This document shows positions 42,608 through 55,030 of a DNA stretch of 64,000 nt, one piece after another. How positions within the stretch are numbered: the stretch's first letter is position 1; every line of letters begins with the position of its first letter. The notes under the pieces are model-generated. The model was not told the origin of the DNA. It saw only the letters and a list, made by a program, of their open reading frames with translations, and did no database searches. The translations under genes and the position numbers were made by a program. The DNA comes from Paracentrotus lividus (lineage: Eukaryota; Echinodermata; Echinoidea; Camarodonta; Echinidae). The DNA lies in the NCBI GenBank assembly GCA_940671915.1, contig CALNVZ010003426.1, positions 11,031,404-11,095,403 of the forward strand, given 5' to 3'.

Positions 42608-45525
42608 GTTTACAATGTACATGTATGTGTGACATCACATCTTGGTCGTATTGCCAATGGGAGGATCTCTGCAGCATAAATGATCTCGACAATCAAACGC
42701 TCATACACCATGTAACTTTCTTATTGTTCATATTTTTTTCCTCTCAAACTGTTGCTTATCTGAATCTTTGATTTTCTGTTTTCACACAAGCTAATTTTTT
42801 TTCTCAAGAGTTTTATTCGTTGGTCGAGTAAGAGAAGGTCGTTAACGTAATTTTTTGCCATTTTTTATTTCCTCAGGGTGAGAAGGGCGTTAAGTAATTT
42901 TCTCGTTCTAAAATTGGAATTGGTCATTATTTCTAATTTTTGTTTAGATATGTTGTAAAAGATGTATTATTCACCAACCAAACTTTTACTTCTTGTGAGC
43001 TCCAGAAAAGGTACTAAAAACATGTTTCAAACCCCCCTTAAAAACGGGTTAACGTCCTTCTCATCCTCAACCGTCGTTATCCTTTTGGCTATAAGAGGAC
43101 AATATTTACAATGTGCATTTACTGTACTTGAAAAATAAGTTAAAGTAAGAGTAAATTCTACAATGCATGCACAAGTACACATACATAACTTCTTTTTGTT
43201 TAACTTGCAGTGTAAAAGCAAGGGTCATATTGTTATAATGTGCCACAGTTGCAAAAATCAAGATTTTAAAGTGTACATACCATGTATACGTAGTACAAAG
43301 GAGATCTAGGGTGGTGATTCTTTATTAAAGATATAACTGTGTAGACTTGGTTGACGGTCTATAATAAGCATCAAGACTGCTTTGAGGGATATATTTTTTT
43401 GGTGTTTCATAAAGCACATCTCACATAGGATTATAGGTAAAAATACAGTACTAATAGCTACAGGCATTTGAACTTCTTATTCATTTGCACAAATAAACTT
43501 ACATAAACACTCTGATCCTGAATGTGACTACCGTTATACATACAAATATTTCCCTTTCACTGAAATCAACTCAAATTTTATCTGGAAATTTTCATCTCAG
43601 TACTTAAAACTAACTCAGTATTAAACCAAAAACTCAAAAATCAGTGACATGTATATATTAAAACAACTCTTGTTTATAACCTGAAGCAACTCTTTCAAGG
43701 ACGTCATCTCATAACACATCAATTTAATTAAAAAGGGTTTTAATTTCAAGAAAATGCAATGAACTCATGAAATAGCCCAATGAACTTTGTGTGCGGGCGA
43801 CCCTGGTAGTTGTTTTTGCTACCTGTTGCGAATCGCCCCTAAAATGATACTTGACGTGGACCCCAGGCAAAATGTATTGGGTTCTAAGGTTGCCCAATAA
43901 GGTTTTGGTGGTAAATGATCTCCATTAAAATGTTTACACTACATGTAGAAACCTGAAACAACTCAAAATGAGAAACGAGCTACATTTTCCCACAATATTA
44001 AATATCTTTACAGTTGGCCTTTATGGACAGTTTGACTGTAAGTGTCTTATCTTTTGATATCCACAATGTCAAATTATGTATTCCTAAGACCTATGCTATC
44101 GAACTAGTTCTCATAAGTTCTTGAAACTGTTGCCAATCAGGCTCAAGCTGTGTGCGACCAGTAGCAATGTGTTACCATCCTTCTACGACTTCATGGACAG
44201 ATCAAAGTTGTTGCTCCAAGAAACCATTTAAAAGGAGAGCAAACTGAGCAACACCCTCATTGACTGTGTGTTATCAATAAATAGTCCTAAAGTATACTTT
44301 TTGAGATAAATATTAACAAAACGGTGTAAAATTAACTTACAATTTAATTTGTATTGTGAAACTAAAATACTTTGAGGGGAAAAGTATGTGTTTTGTTATT
44401 TGGCAACATAATTATCATGATGTGAATTATTTGAGTACTGAAAAAATGTCTTTTCATTCAAATAGGCCCAAATTATAAGACTACACTATCAGGATGTTGC
44501 ATTATGGGTTATGAATCGGGGCCGAATCATGTTGTTGAGGACTTGAGGTGGTGCTATACAAGGCTGCCAGTTCGTACTGGCTTTAAGACATAATTTAAGC
44601 AAAGTTATCCCCGACCCGTCTGATGTTTTGAGGACGCGCAAAGATATTTTGAGAACTATTTTGGTACATGTATAAATTGACTTTTAGGTTCTTTAGAGCG
44701 GTAAACACCTTCCCGTTGAATTACAAATGATGTACATGTACTCAGAAAGGGACCAAAATGTAAAGTTGTTGAGAAATGTTTCTATTTTCGTATGTGCTGT
44801 ACACAGTAAATTAATTAGCGGTGGTTATGAATGCCTCGAAATGTATGGATTATGAATATCGTGTAAAAGGAATTTATTTATATTCTTTGAAGGTTTCACT
44901 GGTGGTAGAATGATTACCGGTAGCAGAGTAAGGTTTCACGGTGCACCGTAGTTGAAATTAAGTAAAACAAATTTTAGTCAGTTGTAGGACTCTGTGCTGG
45001 TGTCATGCTTTACATTTTGCTGAATAATTAATTTGCTTTTGATCTACATGCATCAGACAGGTACAATTATGAGTTTCAATCCAACATTCCACGATAAACT
45101 TGTTTGAAAATGATTGAATTATGTATTCATTTTTTTTTGCTATGAATGATTTGTCACTGTTTTTACGACGTGCCCCAAGGGAACGAAGGCTTCAAACGCG
45201 TTTACTGTCCACATTGCCTATGGTTATACTGGAAAGTAAATGTTACATGTCATACACTCCTTCATAACTTACACACACAAGAGTGTGTAACAGGTAACAT
45301 TGACTTTCCAGCGGTACTGTAAGTTGAATCTGTTGGGCCTGAAGGAATAATTTCAACTTTGAAAAGACCTTCCACTGTAACCACCAAAGATAATGAGACA
45401 AAAGTGCACATGCATATTATATATACATGTACTGTAGAGATTGCAAAATTTTCTATAAGTGATGATCGTCAGTAATTGGCTAAACTCCAAGGTTGATGCA
45501 AATTATGATTTTACAAAAATGGGTA
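42608..45525. other. Intergenic, few recognised elements
   Basis: The 'GAGAAGGGCGTTA' motif cluster is at about 42825-43100. A hairpin lies at about 45226-45318 (ACTGGAAAGTAAATGTTACA / GTAACATTGACTTTCCAG). No gene seen. Confidence 0.45.
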
Positions 45526-45529
45526 GAGA

Positions 45530-45600
45530 AAAGGGGATTCCAACGGGACTCGAACCCAAGACCTCCGGATTGCTAGACCGGTGATCCCTCACACAAACCA
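45530..45600 (-). repeat. tRNA-derived sequence (SINE-like), minus strand
   Basis: Reverse complement contains GGTCTTGGGTTCGAGTCCCG, a B-box/T-arm. The 5' half does not fold as a standard tRNA, so a SINE head or tRNA relic is likelier than a tRNA gene. Confidence 0.5.
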
Positions 45601-45701
45601 TCAAGTTGATATCTCCTTCGAGTTTAAGTCAGGTTTTAATCGCTCTTGACCACATGAGCATCGATAGTTAAGGGGTTTCTGGGAAGAACACTGATATAGG
45701 T

Positions 45702-45775
45702 GTGCCATAGCTCAGTTGGTTAAGCACCGGTATCGCAATCTGGAGGTCCCTTACAGGTGGCTGCCACTGAAAACA
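45702..45775 (+). repeat. tRNA-derived sequence (SINE-like), plus strand
   Basis: TAGCTCAGTTGGTTAAGC is an A-box/D-arm. The B-box half is degenerate (GGAGGTCCCTTACAGG). It faces away from the tRNA-like piece at 45530. Confidence 0.5.
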
Positions 45776-46174
45776 AACTTTGGCCGTAACCTTAAAAACA
45801 ATTCTCTCAAAACACAAATTGCTGTTAGGCCACTTGGTAAAAACAAGGACTCAACCATTGATTCAATTCAAATTTTGAATAGTTCGTAGCAGTTGACTAA
45901 TAGTGCACTGACTATTTGAATTTGTTTTAGATGTATGTTGTGTTTTGATTAAAATGTTTTTAGCATTTCAATGTTGATTGGATGTACTATTTTGGTGCTA
46001 ACTGAATGATATGTTTGTGTATTGATATTTGATATGGAAAATAATGTTTATAAGCCGCTTAGAGATGAACAGTATTCACTGGAAATTATTTAATTAAGAA
46101 TCTATATTTTTGTCTGAAATTTGTGCATTTTTTAATGATATTTGTCCTTGTTTGTACCTATATGCTTAGTCAGC

Positions 46175-46776
46175 TTAAAGGGGAATCCAACCCAAGGAGA
46201 GAATCAACCTTACAGGAAAGAGGAAAATGAGAGGAGCAATAAAAAAAAAGTTTCATCAAAATCGGTTATAAAATAAGAGAGTTATGGAAGTTTGAGAAGT
46301 CTAGTTGTTCCTTCTATGGGGATCCTCAAATTGGCATCATCGGCTTCAAAATGGCCAATCTAATGGACAACTCTCCATTCGTTTTGTACACAAATTTTCA
46401 GATTTTCCCCATTTTCTTTCGAAATATGTCTTTCGAAATATGTCTTCTTTACTTCTGAGCTCAAAATATGTCATGGGAAAATATATTTCACACAACATAT
46501 GTTGAGCTCAGAAGGAGGTAAGATATATTTCGAAAGAAAATGGGAAAAATCTGAAAATTTGTGTACAAAACAAATGGAGAGTTGTCCATAAGATCGGCCA
46601 TTTTGAAGCCGATGATGCCAATTTGAGGATCCCCATAGAAGGAACAACTAGACTTTTCAAACTTCCATAACTTTTTTATTTTATAAGCGATTTTGATGAA
46701 ACTTTTTTAGATTGCTCCTCTCATTTTCCTCTTTCCTGTAAGGTTGAATCTCTCCTTGGGTTGGATTCCCCTTTAA
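46175..46776. mobile_element. TTAA-bounded foldback element, copy 2
   Basis: Same element as 2261-2853. It starts TTAAAGGGGAATCCAACCCA and ends GGATTCCCCTTTAA. It has a short duplication (CGAAATATGTCTTT twice near 46430). Confidence 0.88.
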
Positions 46777-47181
46777 CATTGATATTTTCCTGCACTTTAT
46801 CACCTTTAATAATTTCTTTTAATATAAATTTGTTGTTTTACTTGGATATGTCCAACGGTTATTGTATTGTTTCCCAAGACAATTTACTAGTTGATACAGT
46901 TGATACAGTCTCTTTATAATGAGCATAGATAGTTTCAAACTTGAACACATGTCCATGTTGCTCTGCTACATTTAGTAAACAGTACCCAAATTGCATTTTA
47001 ATGATTTAATTAAGTCAAGAGCATGTCATAAGAGGAGTGGACTGTAGTTGGGTATTTTTAAAATTCTTCATTCTTTTGTTTTTGTATCTGAATTGTAACA
47101 GAATTAAGTTGTGTTAATCATGTTCGTTTTAATATTTTCATTTTCTTGTGTTCAACTCTGCTAGCAGAAAGTTTTTCTCCC
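46777..47181. other. AT-rich spacer
   Basis: Nothing recognised. Confidence 0.5.
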
Positions 47182-47975
47182 TTAACCCTATTCAGACTGG
47201 CATTTTCAAGAGGAGATTTTGACTGGGGGGGGGGGGGGTCAATTTGACCCCCCCCCCTGAGATCTCGGCCGCGGATGGTCCGCTCGCGGCGAAATTTTGC
47301 GCGAACGTCGCTGCACATGTAAAGGGTGTCGCTGGTATGTTTTTTATTTTTTTTTATTTCACGTATTTAATTTATGCTAATTTATACATACTCATGTATG
47401 CAAATTAGATGCTTTTTTATGGAAATCGTTAATATTTCATTAATAATATAGTTATGAAGCCCAAATTTTTTCTAAAAGTTGCTGAGTAGCAAAGACAACA
47501 GTATTGAATTGACAAATTCAGAAATTTCAAAATAATTCTTTTGTATTTTATTGTTTTATGAATTTCTTATGTATTCTATTGTTTTTATTTCTTATGTATT
47601 TCTTTGTTTTTGTAATTTTTTATGCTTGAGAAATGTATTTTGATCAATATAAAGACAAATTTAATCAATCAAAAGGCTCAGAAGGCACAATTATCAGTGT
47701 TATAAAGAAATTTAGAAAAAAGCAGTATTTTGTACACAAACGCATGCAAAATGACGATTTTCGTTCAATTTAGGCCTGACATGCGATTACGTAATGTTGC
47801 GTAACGCGACAACGGAGTATCCGATTTTTTCGAACTTGGTGTCAAAATTTGCGAGACACTTGAAAGAAAAAAGTCATAAAGCGCCGGGTTGCGATTCGCA
47901 GCGGTTGCGCGGCAGTCGCGGATTTCGTACAGGGGGGGGGTCAAATTGACCCCCCCCCAGTCTGAATAGGGTTAA
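47182..47975. mobile_element. piggyBac-like MITE
   Basis: Flanked on both sides by TTAA. The termini CCCTATTCAGACTGG / CCAGTCTGAATAGGG are inverted. A CCC...GGG end with a TTAA target is the piggyBac pattern. Sub-terminal GGGGGGGTCAATTTGACC and GGGGGGGTCAAATTGACC blocks sit near each end. No transposase: the 790 bp have only short ORFs. Confidence 0.8.
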
Positions 47976-47977
47976 CT

Positions 47978-48116
47978 CAGTGGCGGATCCAGGCGGGGGC
48001 GCAGGGGACGCGCGCCCCCTATAATATGAAAACCACTCATTGACCATACATGTTAAAATACGGGCCGCGCCGGGCTCCCCCCCCCTCCCCATCCTGAAAT
48101 CCGGGATCCGCCACTG
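47978..48116. mobile_element. hAT-like MITE, 139 bp
   Basis: CAGTGGCGGATCCAGG at the left is inverted at the right (CCGGGATCCGCCACTG). CAG(T/N)GG...CCACTG ends are typical of hAT elements. It abuts the piggyBac-like element. Flanks GTTAACT and TTTAACT look like an imperfect target duplication. Confidence 0.75.
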
Positions 48117-48805
48117 TTTAACTTGCCAATATTAAGATTTTTCATCTTATAAATTATTGTTAATGTGTGTGAAATGGTTTTATCATGAATGCTAAAGAAT
48201 ATAAAGTCCACTCCATTATGATGCTCTAGACCAAAATGACTTCCTCTTTGTAGTATTATACACAGGCACATTGACGTTGGTTTTGTAATTGAACCATCAG
48301 GAGAAATGCTGGTGAGAACGGAATTTATTTATATTCAGAATACTCATTGTAGTGGTAATGCACAGTATAATATAGAGTTACAAACCTTTAAAAACTAAAA
48401 ATGTTGGTTTCTGATTTTAAATGGTAAAATTGTTGTATTTTTTTGGTGTAAATTGTTGGTTCAATTGTTTACTCTGTTGGGATGTTACATAGACGTGAGA
48501 TATTTATTCACTTGTGTCCCCAATGGTAGAAGCACACGCAACTGCAGTAGGGAAAGGAGCCACTGTGCAAAAATCCCCAGCTACCTGGGCAGGACTGGAA
48601 CCCATGACTTCTGAATTGTTAGACCAGCGTCCTAACCACTAGACCACCGGAATGCTCTAGCAATCAAGGTTTAAACTATCCTGTGTATGAATATCAATGG
48701 TTCAATTGTTTACTCTGTTGTTTACAATTGTTTCTCTGTTGTTTACAATTGAACCAGGGCACTACAGTGGCCTAGATGTTACATGTATGACACTGGTCAA
48801 GGAAT
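48117..48805. other. Spacer with tRNA-like sequence
   Basis: 48585-48655, minus strand: GGTGGTCTAGTGGTTAGGAC (A-box like) and CATGGGTTCCAGTCCTG (B-box like). The acceptor stem does not pair, so a tRNA-derived SINE or pseudogene is most likely. Otherwise AT-rich. Confidence 0.5.
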
Positions 48806-48944
48806 CCAGGGGCCCGTCTCTTGAAACCATCATAAGTCCAAGTTCTTGGACGACCCTTAGGGACACATGTTGTAGAATTAACACGCGTTTCAATGGGATG
48901 TCCACGAACTTAGACTTATGACGGTTTCGAGAAACTGGCCCCAG
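48806..48944. mobile_element. Hairpin MITE 'GAAACCGTCATAAGTC', copy 2
   Basis: GGGGCCCGTCTCTTGAAACC ... GACGGTTTCGAGAAACTGGC with inner ATTAACACGCGTTTCAATGG, as in the 28750 copy. Confidence 0.85.
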
Positions 48945-49693
48945 AGGTCCTGGCTTATTATCCCACCAGGGTATACTGTGATTTTTTTCACAGAAGCCTG
49001 GCTCCTTTTTCACAATGCAGTTGCACATGTTTCTACCGTTGTAGACAAGTGAATAAATATTTCCTGCCTTTACCTATAGATTCTTGTTTTTTTCAAGAAA
49101 AAAATAGCATGTGGGTTTACTACACAACTCTGACAGGATCATGCATTTATTTTTAAAGATGAAAAAGAAAAGGATGAAGTACAAATCATTGCTGATTCTC
49201 AGATTTTCTTCATTTTTTTAAATCACATGCAGAATATGTAGCATACTGCAGATCCAATATACAGGAAATTTGTAGTAAATAGATCTGATTTTTGTATCAA
49301 TTGTGAATGGCTGATTCTTTGTGACTAAGTTTATTCTTAAGCTGTGTTTTCTTTGTGCTTTGCTCCACCTTGTGTATTTGTCAGTTTATCAAAGCATTTT
49401 TGCCATTGTTCATTCTAAAGAACATGTTTTTGCAATAAAAGATAACTATTCTGTACTGGTGGATTTGTAGTCATTCTCTGAATAGTGCAATCTACAATCG
49501 TGCTAGCTAATGTATGCATATTATGTCGGTGTTGCTGTGAGGGTATGCGAGTGCGATGAAAGAACCATGAATTTATGTATGTGATCACAACAGGTCGTAC
49601 ATGCAGCGTTAAACACTCTTAAGATGGATTTTATCCAAAAATTCTACGTTGCACATACTTTTTTTTTCAGACACCTAAGTTGCAGGTAGGAAA
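48945..49693. other. Spacer
   Basis: A TTTTTGCAATAAAAG polyadenylation-like signal at 49434 could end the convergent + strand transcript. No gene seen. Confidence 0.4.
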
Positions 49694-49838
49694 TCAGGGG
49701 AGCATTTCATCAAAGGACTTGTCGGATATTTTATCCAACAAGTTTGCTCTCAGCCAATCAGATGCAAGCATTTCAGTAGCTTGTAACAGTTTGTCGGATG
49801 AAACGTCCGACAGGTCCTTTGATGAAATGCCCCCCTGG
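49694..49838. mobile_element. 140-bp hairpin MITE, copy 4
   Basis: CAGGGGAGCATTTCATCAAA ... GGTCCTTTGATGAAATGCCC, with the conserved CCAATCAGATGCAAGCATTT centre. Confidence 0.9.
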
Positions 49839-50868
49839 AAATATCTAAACAGGAAGTTTTTACATTATACCTTTCCCACAGAAACATCAGAATCCCAGAA
49901 ACTGGCCCACGACAGCTACATGCAACCTTGCGTTGCAGGCATGTATCCTCTGACCTTTTGTGACCACCACACTATGAGATCTCAAATCCCCATGGTTGCT
50001 TCCGTAACTTGACACCCATACCATGGTAAATTGCCACTTGGTCTAAAAACCAAAATCTAAAATTTGATCTCGTACCATATGGTCTAATTCTCCAACCAGT
50101 CTAATTACCTTTTGGTCTAACTGTCACTTCACCTATTATTATTATTATTCACCTTCACCTTTTAGTGACGCTTTTGCATTATCTTTGAAACTAGAATGCT
50201 GTGGCATATGAATTACATTTCTACAGAAAGAGCAAAAATCACTGACATACATAGATTTTTTTCTGCCACCGTACATTGAACGGTTCTTGAGTTAGAACAC
50301 TTTAAAATGAAAAAAATCATTGAAATCTGTTAATTGGCAATGCGAATAAATATGAAGTATCGCTATTTTTAAGCGCAAATTGGCAATTTTTTTTTATGGA
50401 CTTTGTAATTTTCATTTGTAAAGTGTTGTTAATTATTAATTTTATTTTTTTAAAGGTTGCAGGATGAAAAAAAAGTTATAAAATTTGCCAATTTGAGGAT
50501 CAAAAAGAGATTCATTTTGACCATTGGGAAATCTCTGTCATCTATGGGCTAATGTGCACTAGGTCCGACACCGCCTAGTCAATTACATTGTGCCTGTAAC
50601 AAACTGGAAATAGCCCAAATATTTGGGAATAAGACTTATGCGCAATTAGACAATTTGGTTACTAGACCTATTGGCAATTAGACCAAATGGTCATTAGACC
50701 AAGAATGTATAAAGACCAAGTGGAAATTTGACCAAATGTGGACCAAACATGTTGAGCACATGAGGTAGGCCTATTTACAATCAGAGAATTGGACCAACAG
50801 CTGGTAGACCCAGTGGATGTAATTAACCTTACCCTCATGCCTGGGTTAGTATGTCAGGTTATAGGGTT
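49839..50868. other. Spacer
   Basis: No gene. Phrases such as 'TTGGTCTAA / AGACCAA' recur at 50040-50130 and 50650-50745, suggesting a decayed inverted repeat of about 700 bp. Confidence 0.4.
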
Positions 50869-51393
50869 ATACAGTGCGTCCCAGAAAAAAGTATACCCAA
50901 CTTTCAGAGCCTCATATTAAAATATTATAGCTTGTGTGACCTTAAAATATATATCATAATAAAGAGCAACTCATATTCTTTTCAATGATACCAAACTTAA
51001 TTATACGGATGACTAAGCGGTTGGGCTTTAAAAAACAAGCGTAAAAAGTGCCCTGTTCCAAGTTTGAGCAAAAGCAGCCCTTGCATTTCAATAGATCAAG
51101 TAATCCTTTGTGCCTAATGAATGGACTCGGGAAGGCTGACCTAAAAAAAAAAAAATGAATGATCAGAAGGCTAGGGCTGCTTCTCAGACAACTTGGTACA
51201 GATCACTTTTGACCAATGTTTTCAAACACTTGAGTGTTCAGTCATCCATGACAGTATCGGTATGATTTTGGTATCATTAGCTAGAATAGGAGTTACTCTT
51301 TGTCATGAAATTAAAATTAATTACACATACGTTATATAATCTTAATATGAGGCTCTCAAAGTTGGGTATACTTTTATCTGGGACGCACTGTAG
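50869..51393. mobile_element. MITE with GTGCGTCCCAG termini, copy 2
   Basis: ACAGTGCGTCCCAGAAAAAA and TTTTATCTGGGACGCACTGT are inverted, with TATACCCAACTTTCAGAGCC continuing the stem. Same family as 18257-18789. Confidence 0.85.
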
Positions 51394-51412
51394 AAACCTC
51401 TTTCCAGCTAAT

Positions 51413-51872
51413 ATACAGTATGTATCAAATAAAATGGTACAATAGGGAAACATATTTTTTGGTATGAAGATTAGTCATAACCTGGTAATGCTTGATAATT
51501 CCACGAAGCAGGAAAAATGAGCTTTCTTCTGCAATTTTTTTAGTCTCATTTGGTGCTGTAGATCTTGAGATATGATTAGCTTTCTTCAATCAATAAAAAA
51601 TCTTTTTGCGCACGCCATGCCTTGTGTAAGTTTAGAAAATAAGCTATCAAAATAAGCGTTAAAAATCAATGGCTTTGGGTAGAGTTAATTCTCTTCTCTT
51701 CACACAACTTTTTTTCTAAAAAAGTAAATTATTAAAAATAGATTTCATCAGCAAGAAAAATATATTGGCTTTAATTTGATATCATATATACATAACATTT
51801 AAAAATATTACCTAATTCATTCCCCCCCCCCCCCCCCCCGACTGTACCATTTTGTTTACATAAAGACTGTAT
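51413..51872. mobile_element. MITE with ACAGT termini, copy 2
   Basis: TACAGTATGTATCAAATAAA and TGTTTACATAAAGACTGTA termini. The body matches 6571-7028 in inverse orientation. A run of 18-19 C's lies near the right end. Confidence 0.75.
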
Positions 51873-53750
51873 ATTCTTTAAGTACATGCAATATTCATAA
51901 ACAGAAACATAAACTGTTACACCTTTTGAATTGAATACTGTACATTTTTATTAGCTTCTTTATTTTTGTCCACATCCCCTTCCTAAAATGTACAATTTTC
52001 CATTTTCTGTTCACATGTTTTAAGTTAATATTACAAAAAACTTGACTAAGATATAATCATTACATACACAGATAGAAGCTACATACATGCCTTCCACAAA
52101 TATATAACCAAGACTATTATAGCCCCGATCAAATTAAGTTCAACTTCCCAATCTGCTTGTGATATAAAAGTGGGCTACAAATATATATCATCACAAAAAA
52201 AGCTAAGTGGAAATAAAAGAAATACAAATCTTTCTCTCAAAATTCTGTCAAGCAGTGACACTTTATGAAGTACCATTTTCGTTATGCAGTCAAAAACTTA
52301 TCATAATTGGCATTTGAATGGCACCCTCTATTAGTGCAAAACTTAAGACAAATACGTACTGAGCATCATATATGTATCAGTATGTCTACAACTAAGTGTG
52401 TTTTAAACTTTTGACTTGATTCTAATTACACTTGCAATGAAGAAATATCCTTGTCTAGTGCTATATGTCGTAACAAAACAGAACATTCCCCTCAGTTGAT
52501 GATATGTCAGGTAAAACAGGTGGCTTGCCAGGCCTTGCCAAAATTAGTGGGACTAAAAAAACTATCAAAAACTCAAACTTCCACTTTGTTGTATTTTGTT
52601 TTTGGGTCTGTTTTTCCCCTAGTATCATAAAGCAACGACCTTGCTTCTTTATAAGTTTGGAGCATAAGCGCAATGTGTATATAAATGCAGGGGCTGAATA
52701 TACGAGACTAGATTCACTTCTGTACTGTGGCTAAGTGAGATTTGAAGTGGGTTGGTATCTAGTCTAGTCCTCAGGCATAGGTATAATTTGTCAAATGTAA
52801 TATTAGAGTCTGTGCGTGCAGTACACATTCAGATAAGGAAGGAAAAGAAGGAGGTCGAGAGAAAAACACACAATCTTTTCTTTTCTTCATCATGGACAAA
52901 AAAATTACCAATTCTATAAGCCACTTTAATGTCGAATAATGTAGCACACACGTGCATGCAACGAAAACACCTCACAAAATAATTTATATTCCATACATGT
53001 ATGTGTCACATCCAGGCCCCGTTAAAAGGACTTGGGGCCTGAAATTAGACTACAAGTGTGTGTTATAGTCTGTGTAAATTAACACTCCTTTGAAAAAAAA
53101 CCACAACAGGCAGAAAGATTACCACACACAACATTGTTATGAACTATGTTGTCTAGGCGGTTATTTTTGCAGATATAATGTGGAATTAATAAGCCACTTT
53201 TAGTCTTTTAGATCTGCTGTCAATACTATAAGGGGAGATCTTTTTGTGATTTAACCTATCAAATCTTAACTTAGACATTGAGACATATTCCGTATATAGA
53301 GATGACCTTGAACCGAGTGACATTGAAGCAGAAGGTAAACTGATCAAACTCATCAAATCTTTACACTGTTTCAATACAATATATTACACATGTACAGCAA
53401 GGAAATACATGAAACAGCATATTGTATATTGTACACAGTAAAGAAAAATTAGATAGAGGACCAACTTAAAAAATTGACCCACCGAGAACAAACCTTGCCT
53501 AAAGTTGAGCCACTTTACAGAATGAAAGTCTTATAATTTGGGATAAATTTGATTGTTATGTTAGGGTCAGTGTGAGGAATACCAATATTAAAGCATCAGG
53601 CCTATGGTTTAAACTAATGAGGTAAAAAAACAAAACCCAAAACGCAATGTACTGACCACAGAGAGAGGGTTAATAAATGTCTGAGGTAACATCGAACTGC
53701 ATACTGGAAAAACGCAAAATGCATTTTAGTTGTGAAACCAGACATACGTA
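51873..53750 (-). other. Spacer, possibly part of the UBE2M 3' UTR
   Basis: AT-rich, no gene recognised. It is downstream of the minus-strand UBE2M stop and could include its 3' UTR. Confidence 0.35.
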
Positions 53751-53752
53751 TA

Positions 53753-53933
53753 CAGTGGAAACTCGTTATAACAAGGTCCTGGGGACCATGGAAATTACCT
53801 AATTGTTATATCAGGAATCTGTTTATATTGGGGTTTCAAAAGCAAAAGAATACAAAGAGCTGGGACCAGCAAAATGACCTTGTTATATCAGAAATCTCAT
53901 TATATTAGACCTCTTTATAATGATTTTCCACTG
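53753..53933. mobile_element. pogo/Tigger-like MITE
   Basis: TA flanks and inverted ends CAGTGGAAACTCGTTATAAC / TTTATAATGATTTTCCACTG. CAGTGGA-x-x-CTC is the usual pogo-type terminus. A decayed TTATAACGAGGTAG fragment lies at about 54050. Confidence 0.8.
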
Positions 53934-53935
53934 TA

Positions 53936-54886
53936 CATGTACATTGTTAAGTTATTTACACAGTCTGAAATAGCCTCCGTAAAGATGTCAGTGGTGGTAA
54001 TAAGTATAGTCTACTCCTGTTGTAGTGAGGCATATCACATCAGGATTTCATTATAACGAGGTAGTTCTCCAAATCCTAAATTCACTTGTTTTTATTTTTG
54101 AAGACATACATTCATCCTTGTGGAATATTCTTTGTAATACTTTGTAAAAGTGCCTTGAGCATTTTATTAAAATGGAAAATAGCGCTGTAAATATCCCATG
54201 TATTATTATAATTATTATCTAGAGGGAGCGAACCATACAAACATTAAAAAATGTTTGTTACAGTGTAAATGTTTGGTTCTACAATGTATTTATAACACAC
54301 GTAGGCATTGACATCTATTCTTTAGCGCCTAGAGACTGCATGAAGAGTATCAGCATATTCCCTAATAACAAGTGTTTGGCTATATATGCATCATAGTGTA
54401 TCATTGGGAAATTATCTTATTCTCTCTGCACAGGCAACCAGTATGGTCATGATCAACCAAGTGTTCTGGCTACTATCATGACAGTTTTAATAGTGAGTAA
54501 GCTGAAAGGTATTCTTTGACGGTTTAGGAACTAAATGGTTAAGGCCTTCCCTAGCACTCAGCTAATTTCAACATCAAAACATTTATGGTACATTTATAGC
54601 TCAATACTGAAACAGGAGCGCCTTGCAAATGGGCATTCTGGGCCCCCCCCCAAAAAAACAACAAAACAAAAAAACTTAGGAATTTATACAAGGGCCTACC
54701 TGCATCAGATTAAAAAAATAATTTAACATGGACCCTCAATGAAAGGAGTTTAGCATTGAGCCCTTGTTATGGGATGATCAAATAAAAACTTCAATTTGAT
54801 AACCATACGTAAGAAAAATACTCAAAAAAATTAAGAGAGGAGGAGTGAGAGAAAGAGACAGATAAAAAGGTGCGATTCTGAGTTTA
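53936..54886 (-). other. Probable UBE2M 3' UTR
   Basis: Immediately downstream (minus sense) of the stop codon. AT-rich. Minus-strand AATAAA-like signals are present but the end is not determined. Confidence 0.4.
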
Positions 54887-55030
54887 TCATACAGAGAGGC
54901 ATCGTTCAAAATATGTGTTGCCTACGTAGCCGCCTCGCATCGACTTCATGACGTTCTGCTCGAAGAGTCGACGGTTGGTTTGGAGAACGTCAGCTGCCTC
55001 CTTGTTGAGAGGGTCCTCCGGGTTGGGTTC
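54887..55030 (-). CDS. UBE2M: UBE2M last coding exon
   Basis: 47 codons and TGA. Starts [10 protein letters not shown] and ends FERCLSV. Acceptor CCCTTAG on the minus strand. Confidence 0.95.
   Translation of the reverse strand, partial: EPNPEDPLNKEAADVLQTNRRLFEQNVMKSMRGGYVGNTYFERCLSV

Noticed and set aside
48585-48655. Functional tRNA-Val gene on the minus strand
   Set aside because: A-box and B-box are recognisable but the acceptor stem does not pair; a SINE or pseudogene is more likely.
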